A stretch of 64,000 bases of DNA from Thalassobius sp. Cn5-15 (GTDB lineage: Bacteria; Pseudomonadota; Alphaproteobacteria; Rhodobacterales; Rhodobacteraceae). Of the stretch, positions 41,876-52,214 are shown in pieces. The notes below the pieces were generated by a model, which saw only the letters and a list, made by a program, of their open reading frames with translations, was not told the DNA's origin and ran no database searches. The position numbers and the translations under genes were made by a program. The stretch lies in the NCBI RefSeq assembly GCF_022347685.1, contig NZ_JAKRGF010000003.1, forward strand, positions 248,001-312,000, given 5' to 3'. Within the stretch, counting starts at the first letter, position 1. Each line of letters opens with the position of its first letter.

Positions 41876-42764
41876 AATCAAGACCCATCTCAGAATAACG
41901 TTCTTTCTCGTCCAGCCAGTTGCTACGCACCTTGATTTGCAGGAATAGGTGCACCTTGCGGCCCAGGAATGCGGTCAGTTCTTCGCGTGCAGCCTTTGAG
42001 ATGGCTTTGATGGTTTCCCCACGGTGGCCCAGAATGATGCCCTTGTGGCCATCACGGGCCACATAGATAACCTGATCCACACGGGCGGAACCATCTTTGC
42101 GTTCTTCCCAGCTCTCTGTCTCAACAGTCAACTGGTAAGGCAGTTCCTGATGCATGCGCAGGGTCAGCTTTTCGCGGGTCATTTCCGCCGCGATCATCCG
42201 CATCGGCAGATCGGCAATCTGATCTTCGGGATAGAGCCACGGGCTTTCGGGCAGTTCGTTGGCCAGCCAGTAGCGCAGATCCTTCACGCCGCGCCCCTTT
42301 TCAGCCGAAATCATGAAGGTGTGTACGAAGTCATAGCGTTCGTTCAGATCCGCACTAAGCGCCAGTAGAACCTCGGGCTTCACCCGGTCGATCTTGTTGA
42401 TCGCCAGCGCGACTTTACGGCCTGTGCCGATCTCTCCCAACCCCTCTAGGATACGTTCAACGCCTTCGGTCACACCTCTGTGTGCCTCAACCATGAGCAC
42501 GATGATATCCGCATCCGCAGCACCGCCCCAAGCGGCAGCAACCATCGCGCGGTCCAAACGGCGTCGCGGTTTGAACAGGCCGGGGGTATCCACAAAAACC
42601 AGCTGCGCATCGCCTTCCATTGCCACCCCACGAATACGGGCACGGGTGGTCTGCACCTTGTGGGTCACGATGGACACCTTGGCGCCAACCATGGCGTTGG
42701 TGAGGGTGGACTTGCCCGCATTGGGCTCTCCGATCAGGGCGATAAATCCGGCGCGTGTGGTCAT
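41859..42764 (-). CDS. era: GTPase Era
   Basis: A 301-residue GTPase that binds 16S rRNA during small-subunit maturation. G1 GEPNAGKST (~11-19), G3 DTPG in VFVDTPGLF, G4 NKID in LAINKIDRV; C-terminal KH domain with GHRGETIKAISKAAREEL binding the rRNA 3' end. No anomalies. It lies in the row lepB-rnc-era-recO; the gap to rnc is 111 bases, the largest in this run. Confidence 0.97.
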   Translation of the reverse strand: MTTRAGFIALIGEPNAGKSTLTNAMVGAKVSIVTHKVQTTRARIRGVAMEGDAQLVFVDTPGLFKPRRRLDRAMVAAAWGGAADADIIVLMVEAHRGVTEGVERILEGLGEIGTGRKVALAINKIDRVKPEVLLALSADLNERYDFVHTFMISAEKGRGVKDLRYWLANELPESPWLYPEDQIADLPMRMIAAEMTREKLTLRMHQELPYQLTVETESWEERKDGSARVDQVIYVARDGHKGIILGHRGETIKAISKAAREELTAFLGRKVHLFLQIKVRSNWLDEKERYSEMGLDFKDGA

Positions 42765-42875
42765 ATGTGTTGCTTTCTCAGGTGGTCAGTCTCCGCGACA
42801 GACCTCAGTGTCTGTCCGGCAAGGGGTGCAGATCTAGCCGATCCTGTAGGATTCGGCCAGAACTACGGTTTTTCT

Positions 42876-43553
42876 TTAGGTCAAACGGTCCAGCAGCGCC
42901 TTGGCGGCGGCCTGCTGCGCCTGCCGTTTGGAGGCCGCAGTGGCTTCCTCGCTCTCACCGCTTTGCAAGGTAACGGAAATAGTAAAGACCGGCGCGTGGT
43001 CGGGGCCAGAACGGGCCAGCTCAACGTAGCTCGGCGGGGTCTGTTTGCGCGCCTGTGCCCATTCCTGCAGCGCGGTTTTCGGGTCGCGAGCATCGGATTC
43101 GACGGTATCAATCCGATTGCCCCAGAGCCGTAAAACCAGCGCCTTGGCAGTTTCAAAATCCGCATCCAGATAGACAGCGGCAATCACTGCCTCCATCGCG
43201 TCGCCCAGCAGCGCCTGTTTGCGCCGACCGCCTGACATCTGCTCTGACCGACCCAGCTTCAGAACCGCGCCCAGATCAATATCCTTGGCCACATCGGCAC
43301 AGGCCTCTTTGCGCACCAGCGCGTTGAAACGCGGCGCCAGTTGGCCTTCGCTGGCACCTTTGTCACGGGACAACAGCGCCTCGGACATCACCAGACCCAG
43401 CACTCGATCGCCAAGAAATTCCAGCCGTTGGTTATCCTCGCGCGTCGGCGAGGACTTGGACGAATGGGTAACAGCTCGAACCAGAAGTTCGGGCTGTTTA
43501 AACTGATAGTCGATGCGCCCCTGAAAGGCGCTAAGTTCTGCTGATATCTTCAT
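42876..43553 (-). CDS. rnc: ribonuclease III
   Basis: A 225-residue double-strand-specific RNase that processes rRNA precursors and regulatory duplexes. The RNase III signature [20 protein letters not shown] lies at ~41-60 with the catalytic acidic residues; the second acidic set is in [19 protein letters not shown]-terminal dsRNA-binding domain follows ([12 protein letters not shown], then [17 protein letters not shown]). ATG 43553 overlaps the lepB stop by 4 bases, so translation is coupled. Confidence 0.97.
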   Translation of the reverse strand: MKISAELSAFQGRIDYQFKQPELLVRAVTHSSKSSPTREDNQRLEFLGDRVLGLVMSEALLSRDKGASEGQLAPRFNALVRKEACADVAKDIDLGAVLKLGRSEQMSGGRRKQALLGDAMEAVIAAVYLDADFETAKALVLRLWGNRIDTVESDARDPKTALQEWAQARKQTPPSYVELARSGPDHAPVFTISVTLQSGESEEATAASKRQAQQAAAKALLDRLT

Positions 43554-44371
43554 TCCACAGCCTTAAAGAAGCGGTCCCCACGCCAGGTCCAGAAGGCAAA
43601 CATCGACGCCCCGCCAGAGGAGAACATAATGCGATCCGCGCGGCCGATCAGGTTTTCATAAGGCACCATACCCACGCCACCGGCCAGTTTCGGCACCCGG
43701 CTGTCAGTGGAGTTATCACGGTTATCCCCCATGAAGAAGTAATGCCCCGCAGGTACAGTGAAAACGGTGGTATTGTCCGTACCACGGTTGCCAATGTTCA
43801 GCACCGTGTAACTGCGCCCATCAGGCAGGGTTTCGATTGCTGCCCCCTTGTGGCAGTCACCACCGGCGCCCACGGGCCGCGAACACCGCGGACCCAGACG
43901 CTGTGGGCCTTGCAGTTCGGCAACCTCAACAAAATCTTCGGTCTGTTCCTGCGGCAGGGCCTGGCCGTTCAGGTAAACGATGCCGTTTTGCACCTGCACC
44001 GTGTCACCGGGCATACCGATCACCCGTTTGATGTAGTCCAGACCCGATACCGGATGGCGGAATACGATGACATCGCCACGTTCAGGCTCTGCGCCCCAGA
44101 CGCGGGTGTTTTCATTGTCCAGCACGCCGCAGATGGTTTTGGCATCCAGCCCCAGAGACCGGATGTTAGGGCAGGAGGCAGCGGAATAGCCATAGGCCAT
44201 TTTGTTGACGAACAGGAAGTCACCAATCAACAGCGTCGATTTCATCGAACCCGACGGGATCCAGAACGGCTGAAAGAGCAGCGTGCGGAACACACCGGCA
44301 ATCACCAGCGCCCAGACCACCGTTTTGATGGTCTCTACCACCGAATTGCCCTTTTTCGCCTCTGTCGCCAT
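43550..44371 (-). CDS. lepB: signal peptidase I
   Basis: A 273-residue leader peptidase that cuts Sec and Tat signal peptides on the outer side of the inner membrane. One N-terminal helix ([20 protein letters not shown]), then the catalytic Ser in [14 protein letters not shown] and Lys in [11 protein letters not shown]; the box [11 protein letters not shown] is complete. The insert [19 protein letters not shown] with two cysteines is probably a periplasmic loop with a disulfide. ATG 44371 has AGGAG 9 bases upstream; the ORF extends 6 more codons without support. Confidence 0.96.
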   Translation of the reverse strand: MATEAKKGNSVVETIKTVVWALVIAGVFRTLLFQPFWIPSGSMKSTLLIGDFLFVNKMAYGYSAASCPNIRSLGLDAKTICGVLDNENTRVWGAEPERGDVIVFRHPVSGLDYIKRVIGMPGDTVQVQNGIVYLNGQALPQEQTEDFVEVAELQGPQRLGPRCSRPVGAGGDCHKGAAIETLPDGRSYTVLNIGNRGTDNTTVFTVPAGHYFFMGDNRDNSTDSRVPKLAGGVGMVPYENLIGRADRIMFSSGGASMFAFWTWRGDRFFKAVE

Positions 44372-44470
44372 CTGCGAACACTCCTGCAAAACACCTGAAT
44401 ATCTTAGTTGTTTGGTAGATGAGCGGTTGCGCCAGTGCTGTCAAGGCAACAGGCGGTGAACCGCCCGCTT

Positions 44471-44884
44471 TCAGCTCTTTGGCTGTACGATCGGCCGCGC
44501 CTCAATAACCACAAAAGCCTGCGCCCAAGGATGATCATCCGTCAGGGTCACATGAATGATCGCCTGATGCCCCGCCGGGGTCATTTCATCCAGCCGTTCG
44601 CGTGCCCAGCCCGTCACGTCCATCACCGGCTGGCCGGTGGATAGGTTTTTGACCGACATATCTTTCCATGCGATGCCCATCGCCAAACCTGTCCCCAGAG
44701 CCTTGGAACAGGCCTCTTTCGCGGCCCAGCGTTTGGCATAGGTCCCCGCAACATCACGGCGGCGCTCGGCCTTGGCCTGTTCCAGATCGGTGAAAACGCG
44801 GTTGCGGAACCGGTCGCCGAAACGCTCCAGTGTGCCAGCAATTCGGTCGATATTCGCAAGGTCTGTACCGATGCCAAGGATCAT
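44471..44884 (-). CDS. acpS: holo-[acyl-carrier-protein] synthase
   Basis: A 137-residue phosphopantetheinyl transferase that activates acyl carrier protein. [15 protein letters not shown] carries the first Mg2+ ligand (Asp), and [18 protein letters not shown] holds the catalytic Glu/Lys pair; FVVIEARPI is near the C-terminus. Full length. It is 2 bases downstream of the LysE-like gene's stop, in the pdxJ-lysE-acpS-lepB order. Confidence 0.95.
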   Translation of the reverse strand: MILGIGTDLANIDRIAGTLERFGDRFRNRVFTDLEQAKAERRRDVAGTYAKRWAAKEACSKALGTGLAMGIAWKDMSVKNLSTGQPVMDVTGWARERLDEMTPAGHQAIIHVTLTDDHPWAQAFVVIEARPIVQPKS

Positions 44885-44886
44885 GG

Positions 44887-45516
44887 TCAGTTCGCAATCC
44901 GTGCAGTCAGGATTTTGTAACCCGCAAAGCCAAAGAAGCCCGCAAAGGCCAGATCAAACCAACGACTGGCACGGCGATAGCCCCGCACCACGCGGTCTGA
45001 CGAAAATAGGATGGCATAGCCGGGAAAGATGATGATCGACCCACCGTACAGCAGGCCGAAATAACCAAACAGCGTTGCAGGGGTGGCATCTGCGGGCGCA
45101 ACCAGCGCGTAGATCGACCCCCAACTGAGGATTGCCTTGGGGTTCGTCAAGTGAACGGCCATACCTTTTGCAAAAAGGGTGCGAGCACTGCCGGAGAACG
45201 GCGTACCAGCGGCGGCGACCCCGCTGGGCTGCAACGCCCGGCGCAGCGCCTTCAGCGTCAGCCAGCCCAAGTAGGCGGCACCGACGTAGCGCAACACCTC
45301 AAACAACCAGACATTGGCCAACATCACCGCCGACAGTCCCAGCGCCGCCGCAATGCCCCAGCTGGCCGAACCCGCCAGAATGCCCGCGGCAAAGGCCAGC
45401 GCAGAACGCCGGCCTGCTGACATTGCAGTGCCTGCGATGCCCATGGTCGCTGGCCCGGGCGATGCCCCAGACAACATCCATGCAACCCAGATCGCCGCAA
45501 ATTCAGCTGTGATCAT
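44887..45516 (-). CDS. LysE/RhtB family translocator
   Basis: A 209-residue inner-membrane exporter with six helices. [28 protein letters not shown] is the family start (PGP motif), and the middle has [23 protein letters not shown]. The substrate is an amino acid or related metabolite, not determinable. Its ATG overlaps the pdxJ stop by 4 bases and it is followed at 2 bases by acpS, so it is a translated member of the vitamin B6/acyl-carrier operon, although no functional link is evident. Confidence 0.88.
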   Translation of the reverse strand: MITAEFAAIWVAWMLSGASPGPATMGIAGTAMSAGRRSALAFAAGILAGSASWGIAAALGLSAVMLANVWLFEVLRYVGAAYLGWLTLKALRRALQPSGVAAAGTPFSGSARTLFAKGMAVHLTNPKAILSWGSIYALVAPADATPATLFGYFGLLYGGSIIIFPGYAILFSSDRVVRGYRRASRWFDLAFAGFFGFAGYKILTARIAN

Positions 45517-46262
45517 GGTCGCGCCTCATCCATCAGACGGCGCATCTCGGCAATCGCGGGGGTCATGCCGCGGAAAATCGCTTCGCCAATCAGAAAGTGA
45601 CCGATATTCAACTCCATCACCTCGGGGAAGGCCGCAACGGGCTTCACAGTGTCGTAAGTCAACCCGTGCCCTGCATGCACCTCAAGGCCCAGCGAATGCG
45701 CATAAGCCGACATGTCGCGCAGCGCCTTCAGCTCTTCTTGTGCTTTGTCGTGATTACCTTCCGCAAAATGGTCGCAATAGGCACCGGTATGCAATTCGAT
45801 CACCTCGGCGCCAATGCGTGCGGCCGCTTCGATCTGTTTGCGGTCAGCAGCGATGAAGATCGACACGCGACAGCCCGCATCGCGCAAGGGCGCGATGAAA
45901 TGGGCCAGCTTATTTTCCTCACGCGCCACTTCCAGACCGCCCTCAGTCGTGCGCTCTTCGCGCTTTTCGGGGACGATGCAGACGGCGTGAGGCTTGTGAC
46001 GCAGGGCAATCGCCTGCATTTCGTCCGTTGCCGCCATTTCAAAGTTCAGCGGCACCGACAACACCTCCATCAGACCGTCAATATCGGCGTCTGAGATATG
46101 GCGGCGGTCCTCGCGCAAATGCGCGGTGATGCCGTCGGCACCTGCTTCCTCTGCCAGTTTTGCGGCCCGAAGCGGGTCAGGATAGGCCCCGCCGCGCGCG
46201 TTGCGCACAGTGGCCACATGGTCGATGTTCACGCCAAGGCGCAGTTTTCCCAAAGGCTCCAT
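45513..46262 (-). CDS. pdxJ: pyridoxine 5'-phosphate synthase
   Basis: A 249-residue TIM-barrel enzyme condensing 1-deoxyxylulose 5-phosphate with 3-amino-1-hydroxyacetone phosphate to pyridoxine 5'-phosphate. [19 protein letters not shown] holds the first active-site His; [14 protein letters not shown] follows, and [14 protein letters not shown] near the C-terminus binds phosphate. ATG 46262 is preferred since AAGGAG lies 9 bases ahead; the earlier in-frame starts do not fit the family N-terminus. Confidence 0.96.
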   Translation of the reverse strand: MEPLGKLRLGVNIDHVATVRNARGGAYPDPLRAAKLAEEAGADGITAHLREDRRHISDADIDGLMEVLSVPLNFEMAATDEMQAIALRHKPHAVCIVPEKREERTTEGGLEVAREENKLAHFIAPLRDAGCRVSIFIAADRKQIEAAARIGAEVIELHTGAYCDHFAEGNHDKAQEELKALRDMSAYAHSLGLEVHAGHGLTYDTVKPVAAFPEVMELNIGHFLIGEAIFRGMTPAIAEMRRLMDEARP

Positions 46263-46316
46263 CGCCTTTCTCTCCTTCATTCGAGACATCCCCGTCACCG
46301 CACAACCTAGTGCGGC

Positions 46317-46997
46317 TCAATCTGGTTTGGAACTGCCATCGCCCTTCAGGTGCGCTTTTTTCTTCAACGCCTCAAGTTTTGCTTTCAGCACACCTTTGCG
46401 ACGGTTCTGATAGGCGCGGATCACCGGCACTGACACGTAATAACAAATGGCACCCGCAACGATGCCAGGCGCAATGCCACCGATCATGAAGGGATAGAAA
46501 ACCTGATCGTAAAATACCGCCAGATCGGTCCAATCCATGGTCTGCTCCGTGAACAGCGCCTTGAGATTAATCCAGATCGCTTCGCCCGCATCCAGAAACT
46601 GCTGACCCACTGTGGCTGCGCCGCCTTCGGGATCGCTGCCAAAACCTGATACACCCTTATCCATTCCCAACAGCCAGTAGCCTGTCTGCATAGAGGTCAT
46701 AACAATCGGCACATAGGTCAGAGGATTGCCAAAGAAGGTCGCCAGCAGCGCCGCCAGAACGTTGCCGCGCATGATCGTTGCCAGCAGTGCCGCAACAACA
46801 AAATGCAGACCGTAGAAGGGGCTGAAAGTGGTAAAGACACCGGCAAATATACCGCGTGCAATTGTTTCTGGCGATCCGGGCAGACGATGCAGGCGGTGTT
46901 TCACATAACGTGCGGCCCGTCCCCAGCCGCCGCGCGGCCAGAAGAACTCGAACACGATCCGCCAGATCGGCCGTCTATCCCGGCGCTTAAAAACCAA
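46317..46997 (-). CDS. DUF2062 domain membrane protein
   Basis: A 226-residue protein with a basic N-terminus (MVFKRRDRRPIWRI) and three to four hydrophobic segments. The DUF2062 core runs from PETIARGIFAGVFTTFSPFYGLHF through AALLATIMRGNVLAALLATFFGNPLTYVP to the GIAPGIVAGAICYYVS helix. The function is unknown; family members are often near lipid, glycan or stringent-response genes. It lies 14 bases after the rsh stop, in a common transcript with rsh and pdxJ. Confidence 0.88.
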   Translation of the reverse strand: MVFKRRDRRPIWRIVFEFFWPRGGWGRAARYVKHRLHRLPGSPETIARGIFAGVFTTFSPFYGLHFVVAALLATIMRGNVLAALLATFFGNPLTYVPIVMTSMQTGYWLLGMDKGVSGFGSDPEGGAATVGQQFLDAGEAIWINLKALFTEQTMDWTDLAVFYDQVFYPFMIGGIAPGIVAGAICYYVSVPVIRAYQNRRKGVLKAKLEALKKKAHLKGDGSSKPD

Positions 46998-47011
46998 GGC
47001 GTTTCGCCCTC

Positions 47012-49147
47012 CTACTCACCGCTTGCCGTATTGGCACGCGACGGATCACGATACCGGGCAATCTCTGCCACGTCGCTCTCTGCCTCAACGGCAGACATGA
47101 CGGTGTGCAGATGCTCGGCATCACGCAATTCGATATCGATCCTGATCCGGAAAAAGTCCGGCTTACGATCAACAAACTCAAGGTCCGAAATATTGGCCTT
47201 GCACTGGCCAATCAATGTGCAAATACGCCCCAGTACGCCCGCATCATTGCCAATGGTCAATTCCAGCGTTGCGTGGTGGATCGCTGGATGTTTGCCCGCG
47301 TGCCAATGCAGATCCAGCCAGCGGTTCATCTGATGCTCATAGGCCTGCAGCGATTCGCAGTCGATGGCATGCACCATCACACCCTTGCCACGACTCCCGA
47401 TACCCACGATACGTTCGCCAGGCAGTGGTTGACAGCACTTAGCAATATTAAAACTCTGATCCGGTGACAGGCCAACCACCGCGCGGCGGGGTTCGATATT
47501 GTCGACCTCGGTTTCTTTCAGTTCTGGATAGACGGAGTGCAGCACATCAGAGGCGGTGATTTCCGCACTGCCGAGGCGGGCCAGTAGCGTATCCACATCC
47601 TCCACCCGCATGTTCCGGGCAGCAGTTTCCAAAACCTTATCGGTCAGCTTCTTATCCGCATGTTCAAAAACCGAGCGAACCAGTTCCCGGCCCAGCTTAC
47701 CAAACCGCTCTTTGTCGATCTCGCGCAGCGCGCGCCGGATGGCGGATTTCGCCTTGCCGGTGATAGCGATGTCCAGCCAAGTAGCCTGCGGAATCTGACC
47801 CTCAGCCGTAATAATGATGATCGACTGGCCGTTTTTCACTCGCGTCCACAAGGGCACCCGCATGCCGTCTACCTTGGCGCCGACGCAGGCGTTCCCAATG
47901 CGGGTGTGGATCGCATAGGCGAAATCCAACGGCGTCGCGCCTTTGGGCAATTTCACCACCTCACCCTTAGGGGTGAAACAGAAGACCTTATCGGAATACA
48001 TCTCCAGCTTGACCGCTTCGAGGAAGGCATCATGGTCCTCCTCCGCATCAAACTGTTCAGTAAGACCCGCCAGCCATTTCGCCGGATCCACAGCAAAGGG
48101 GTTCATCGAACGGACACCGTCGCGATAGGACCAATGCGCCGCAACACCGGTTTCGGCTACATCGTGCATCTGGCGGGTGCGAATCTGCACCTCCACCCGT
48201 TTGCCGTCGCGGCCTGACACGGTGGTATGGATCGACCGATAGCCGTTTGATTTCGGCTGGCTGATATAATCCTTGAACCGGCCCGGCACCGCGCGCCAGC
48301 GCTGGTGGATCTGACCAAGGGCGCGATAACAATCGTCTTCGCTATCCGTGATCACGCGGAAACCATAGATGTCCGACAGGCGGGAGAAGCCAACGTCCTT
48401 CTCTGACATCTTGCGCCAGATCGAATAGGGCTTCTTGGCCCGGCCAAAGACCTGCGCCTCAAGACCTGCGCTTTCGAATTCGGAGCGCATGTCACCGGTA
48501 ATGCGGTGAATCACATCGCCGGTTTCCTTCTGCAGCATCACAAACCGCCGCATGATCGAGGCGCGAGCGTCCGGGTTCAGCACCTTGAAAGCCAGATCCT
48601 CCAGTTCTTCGCGCATCCACTGCATGCCCATACGGCCTGCGAGCGGGGCAAAGATATCCATGGTTTCACGGGCTTTCTGCGCCTGCTTTTCAGGGCGCAT
48701 CGCCTTGATCGTGCGCATGTTGTGCAGACGGTCAGCCAGTTTAACCAAGATCACCCGCAGATCCTTGGACATGGCCATAAACAGTTTGCGGAAGTTTTCC
48801 GCCTGTTTCGTCTCGGAACTCGATAGCTGCAGGTTGGTCAGCTTGGTCACACCATCAACCAGATCCGCCACATCGGTGCCGAAACGTTCGGCCACTTCGG
48901 AATACGAGGCTTTGGTGTCCTCGATCGTGTCATGCAGCAAGGCGGTGATGATGGTGGCGTCGTCCAACCGCTGTTCGGTCAGAATGGCGGCGACGGCGAT
49001 TGGATGAGTAAAATACGGCTCACCCGAATGACGGAATTGTCCGTCATGCATCGCAAGGCCATAATCATAGGCCTCACGCAGCAATTTTTCATTGGTTTTG
49101 GGGTTATAGTTGCGAACCAGTGCGATCAGATCGTCAACCGCAATCAT
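47012..49147 (-). CDS. rsh: bifunctional (p)ppGpp synthetase/hydrolase
   Basis: A 711-residue Rel/SpoT homologue controlling the stringent response. HD hydrolase domain with ALLHDTIEDT (~68-77), synthetase domain with FSRLSDIYGFRVI and YISQPKSNGYRSIHTTV, then a TGS domain (FCFTPKGEVVKLPKGATPLDFA), a zinc-finger/RIS region and a C-terminal ACT domain. Both enzymatic centres look intact, so it should make and degrade (p)ppGpp as the sole Rsh of alphaproteobacteria does. rpoZ, the RNA polymerase omega subunit that forms part of a ppGpp site, is directly upstream (30 bases). Confidence 0.96.
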   Translation of the reverse strand: MIAVDDLIALVRNYNPKTNEKLLREAYDYGLAMHDGQFRHSGEPYFTHPIAVAAILTEQRLDDATIITALLHDTIEDTKASYSEVAERFGTDVADLVDGVTKLTNLQLSSSETKQAENFRKLFMAMSKDLRVILVKLADRLHNMRTIKAMRPEKQAQKARETMDIFAPLAGRMGMQWMREELEDLAFKVLNPDARASIMRRFVMLQKETGDVIHRITGDMRSEFESAGLEAQVFGRAKKPYSIWRKMSEKDVGFSRLSDIYGFRVITDSEDDCYRALGQIHQRWRAVPGRFKDYISQPKSNGYRSIHTTVSGRDGKRVEVQIRTRQMHDVAETGVAAHWSYRDGVRSMNPFAVDPAKWLAGLTEQFDAEEDHDAFLEAVKLEMYSDKVFCFTPKGEVVKLPKGATPLDFAYAIHTRIGNACVGAKVDGMRVPLWTRVKNGQSIIIITAEGQIPQATWLDIAITGKAKSAIRRALREIDKERFGKLGRELVRSVFEHADKKLTDKVLETAARNMRVEDVDTLLARLGSAEITASDVLHSVYPELKETEVDNIEPRRAVVGLSPDQSFNIAKCCQPLPGERIVGIGSRGKGVMVHAIDCESLQAYEHQMNRWLDLHWHAGKHPAIHHATLELTIGNDAGVLGRICTLIGQCKANISDLEFVDRKPDFFRIRIDIELRDAEHLHTVMSAVEAESDVAEIARYRDPSRANTASGE

Positions 49148-49177
49148 ACCTTCCGCGTCCTTACCCTGAGCTGGGGC

Positions 49178-49534
49178 TTAGCCCTGGCCTTGTGCTTCCA
49201 TCAGCTGACGCAGCAGCATCTCTTCGGACATGTCGTCCTCTGCCGGCTTGTCCGCTTCGCCACCCCCCATCAGCAGGGCCATCGAATCTTCTTCGGGCTC
49301 GTCCACTTCGATCTGGGTCTGGTTGTTTTCAATCACGCGCTCGCGCAGGCTGTCAGCGGATTGGGTTTCATCCGCAATCTCACGCAGGGCCACCACAGCG
49401 TTTTTATCGTTGTCGCGATCGACAGTCAGCGGCGCACCGGAAGCGATTTCACGGGCGCGATGCGACGCCAGCATCACCAGTTCAAAACGGTTCGGAACCT
49501 TGTCTACGCAATCTTCAACGGTAACGCGGGCCAT
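49178..49534 (-). CDS. rpoZ: DNA-directed RNA polymerase subunit omega
   Basis: A 118-residue omega subunit. The start [22 protein letters not shown] followed by [11 protein letters not shown] is the conserved core that clamps the beta-prime subunit; the acidic tail ([15 protein letters not shown]) is the longer alphaproteobacterial extension. Start ATG 49534; the upstream in-frame codons are unrelated. It is paired with rsh, as in most of the class. Confidence 0.95.
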   Translation of the reverse strand: MARVTVEDCVDKVPNRFELVMLASHRAREIASGAPLTVDRDNDKNAVVALREIADETQSADSLRERVIENNQTQIEVDEPEEDSMALLMGGGEADKPAEDDMSEEMLLRQLMEAQGQG

Positions 49535-49607
49535 TACGACACTCCGATCATGGATAGGGCTAGAAACGCGGCTTGTACTGCGACCATGCCGGATTGACAA
49601 GGGATAA

Positions 49608-50174
49608 TCAAAGGGGAACCACCTCGGCGACTGCCTCCGCGGGCAGAGAATTGTACATTTCAGCAACCGTTTTACCCAGCAACGGATGGCGCCAGTCCGG
49701 CGCAACGTCGCGCAACGGCACCAGAACAAAGGCGCGGTCCTGAATACGCGGATGTGGGAGAATCAGTTGATCCGGCGCGGCCAGTTTCTGCGTATCCAGT
49801 GGTAGCTCCAGCCAATCGCGTACCGTAGATTCATCAGGACAAACTGCAGACCCCACAGCAATCAAATCCAGATCCAAAGTGCGCCCTGCCCAACGCGATG
49901 TCCGCGCGCGACCGAAATCGCATTCAACCTGATGTAGCACTTCAAGCACTTGATCCGGCGTCAGATTTCCCGAACACGACAACGCACCGTTAACGTAATC
50001 CGGCCCCGCGCCTGCAGGAAAACAGGGCGTTTTATAAAGGGCGCTGGTATGTTCGATCCGCAAACCCAAATCAGCCAACTGTTCCAGAGCTCGCGGAATA
50101 AATTGCGCGGGCGCTTCGCCTTCAAGCGGTAAATTTCCGCCGAACGCGACAAGAATTAGCTGTTCTTTAAGCAT
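49608..50174 (-). CDS. folK: 2-amino-4-hydroxy-6-hydroxymethyldihydropteridine diphosphokinase
   Basis: A 188-residue HPPK that moves pyrophosphate from ATP to hydroxymethyl-dihydropterin in folate synthesis. Pterin site [22 protein letters not shown], then ATP site [22 protein letters not shown] (DLD metal ligands) and [18 protein letters not shown]. Longer than the E. coli enzyme mainly by its N-terminal 20 residues and the tail. Start ATG 50174. It is head of the leftward series, divergent from the NYN-domain gene. Confidence 0.92.
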   Translation of the reverse strand: MLKEQLILVAFGGNLPLEGEAPAQFIPRALEQLADLGLRIEHTSALYKTPCFPAGAGPDYVNGALSCSGNLTPDQVLEVLHQVECDFGRARTSRWAGRTLDLDLIAVGSAVCPDESTVRDWLELPLDTQKLAAPDQLILPHPRIQDRAFVLVPLRDVAPDWRHPLLGKTVAEMYNSLPAEAVAEVVPL

Positions 50175-50308
50175 TTTACCCTATCCTAATGAACTTGAGG
50201 CTTTACTTGCCACCCTTAGAACGACGCCCTATTTTTTATCAATAGCTACGCGGGACATATTTTTAACCACTCACGCCCCGCGTGCTGGATAATCGGAAGG
50301 AAATTTAA

Positions 50309-50878
50309 ATGTTCTACAAAGACGAACGGCTGGCGCTGTTCATCGATGGTTCGAACTTGTATGCAGCGGCCAAGGCATTAGGCTTTGACATTGATTACAA
50401 ACTGCTGCGTCAAGAGTTCATGCGCAGGGGCAAGCTGCTCCGCGCGTTCTACTACACGGCGCTGCTCGAAAACGATGAATACTCGCCGATTCGGCCCCTC
50501 GTTGACTGGCTGAATTACAATGGGTTCACCATGGTCACCAAACCGGCCAAGGAATACACCGACAGTCAGGGCCGCCGTAAGGTGAAGGGAAACATGGATA
50601 TCGAACTGACCGTCGATGCCATGGAACTGGCACCGCGTGTCGATCATATCGTACTGTTCTCCGGCGATGGCGACTTCCGCCCGCTGGTCGAAAGCCTGCA
50701 GCGCCAGGGCGTGCGCGTGTCCGTCGTCTCGACCATCCGTAGCCAACCGCCAATGATCGCCGATGAGCTGCGCCGCCAGGCTGACAACTTCATTGAACTG
50801 GATGAACTGAAAGAGGTCATCGGCCGTCCCCCGCGTGAGGTGCCAGCAGACCGCGAAATGGCTTTCAGCGCCGAATAA
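50309..50878 (+). CDS. NYN domain protein (LabA/DUF88 family)
   Basis: A 189-residue soluble PIN-like nuclease-fold protein. Acidic residues of the active site are visible: ALFIDGSNLYAAAKA (first Asp, ~11), GNMDIELTVDAME and FSGDGDFRPLVESLQRQGV; they would hold Mg2+ or Mn2+. Family members are thought to be RNases or to act with RNA in regulation, but the role in Rhodobacterales is not defined. GGAAGG lies 9 bases before the ATG. It is divergent from folK; a terminator follows at 50958. Confidence 0.88.
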   Translation: MFYKDERLALFIDGSNLYAAAKALGFDIDYKLLRQEFMRRGKLLRAFYYTALLENDEYSPIRPLVDWLNYNGFTMVTKPAKEYTDSQGRRKVKGNMDIELTVDAMELAPRVDHIVLFSGDGDFRPLVESLQRQGVRVSVVSTIRSQPPMIADELRRQADNFIELDELKEVIGRPPREVPADREMAFSAE

Positions 50879-50957
50879 TCCGCGCTAACGCAGACCAATC
50901 AGCACTTTCTGATGTCGCACGTCTGGGGATGGAAATGCGGATATCGGAGGTGTTTCA

Positions 50958-50987
50958 AACCGGGGCTTATGGCCCCGGTTTTCTTTT
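50958..50987 (+). terminator. intrinsic terminator after the NYN gene
   Basis: AACCGGGGC (50958-50966) pairs with GCCCCGGTT (50972-50980), followed by TTCTTTT. Confidence 0.8.
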
Positions 50988-51039
50988 GCCCGATCCTCTG
51001 TAATTTTAACCGCTGTCAATTCCTAACCAACTGACCATT

Positions 51040-51648
51040 ATGTCTGATCCTTCGACACTCTCTGCCTACACCGCGATCGCAACGGGATATGCCGCAGGCA
51101 AAGCTCCCGCAAAAAACACCGATCAGAACGTAGACTATGCGCGCTTCACCGCCCTCCTCAAAGGCGACGCACGCATACTGGATCTGGGATGCGGCCCTGC
51201 CCACTGGGCTGCCCGGTTTCAACGGGATGGCTATTGTATAGACGCAGTGGATCCTAATCCTGAAATGGCTGCCTATGCAGCCGCCACCTACGGGGTATCG
51301 GTCAAGATCAGCAAGTTTGAAGATTTCACAGCACCGCTACCCTATAACGGGATATGGGCCAACTTCAGCCTGTTACACATCCCCAAATCCCGCTTCGCCA
51401 CAGCGCTGAATCGCCTCCACCAAATTTTACAGCCCGAGGGTGTCCTTTCCCTTGGGATGAAGCTGGGTGCGGGTGAGGCATACGATGAACTGGGGCGCTT
51501 CTTTGCCTACTATCAAGAGGATGAGCTGCGCCAGATGTTGGCACAGGCGGGGTTTCGCACCCTGCACAGCCGCTGTGGCAACGGCCATAATCTACCCGAT
51601 GGCGAAGATACATTTGTCGTTCTCACCGCCAGACGCAACAGCACATAA
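51040..51648 (+). CDS. class I SAM-dependent methyltransferase
   Basis: A 202-residue methyltransferase with a Rossmann-like fold. Motif I is ARILDLGCGPAHWAARF (~45-60), motif II IDAVDPNPEMAAYA, and motif IV NGIWANFSLLHIPKSRF. The substrate cannot be read. The C-terminal end (LHSRCGNGHNLPDGEDTFVVLTARR) is typical of small-molecule or lipid methyltransferases. Start ATG 51040, without a strong ribosome site. Confidence 0.82.
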   Translation: MSDPSTLSAYTAIATGYAAGKAPAKNTDQNVDYARFTALLKGDARILDLGCGPAHWAARFQRDGYCIDAVDPNPEMAAYAAATYGVSVKISKFEDFTAPLPYNGIWANFSLLHIPKSRFATALNRLHQILQPEGVLSLGMKLGAGEAYDELGRFFAYYQEDELRQMLAQAGFRTLHSRCGNGHNLPDGEDTFVVLTARRNST

Positions 51649-51736
51649 CTCTGGATCTAATCGTCCACGCACATGGTGCCAAACCCGATGAACGACCTAG
51701 CTCTTCCCTATCACATATAACAGAGCGAGCAGCACA

Positions 51737-52183
51737 ATGTCCCCCACACCCCCAATTCCCAGACCAGCGCTGATCCTTGGACTGACCGGCACCCTGCCTT
51801 TCCTCTTTGCCGCCTTCGCCGCACCCACGCCGGCAGCGGCGCTGGATCTCTCTGCAGCCTACGGGCTGGTGATTCTGTGTTTCATGGCTGGCACTCATTG
51901 GGGTTTTGCATCTGGTGATAGGGTACTTTGGGGATTTGGCCTCAGTGTTCTTCCGGCTTTGGCAGCGTTTTTCCTGCTGACGGATCACCTCATGACAGCT
52001 GTGATCCTGTCGCCGATCGCACGCCACTGGATCCTGACCGCGCTGTTCGCTGCTCTAGTACCGATTGATGCCGCCCTGCAAAGCGCAGGACTAGCACCGC
52101 CATGGTGGCTGCGGCTGCGCGCGCTGATCACTTTGATCGTTCTGACGGCACTGATCCTGACGGGCCTTGGCCAAACCCCTTGA
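51737..52183 (+). CDS. DUF3429 family membrane protein
   Basis: A 148-residue inner-membrane protein with four hydrophobic segments. [18 protein letters not shown] and the [18 protein letters not shown] loop match DUF3429, where the H-W pair in THWG is conserved. The function is unknown. Its end overlaps no neighbour; rnhA starts 31 bases later and is likely on the same transcript. Confidence 0.82.
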   Translation: MSPTPPIPRPALILGLTGTLPFLFAAFAAPTPAAALDLSAAYGLVILCFMAGTHWGFASGDRVLWGFGLSVLPALAAFFLLTDHLMTAVILSPIARHWILTALFAALVPIDAALQSAGLAPPWWLRLRALITLIVLTALILTGLGQTP

Positions 52184-52214
52184 CGCCCCGCGCAACCGCT
52201 GGCACTGCCCCTTC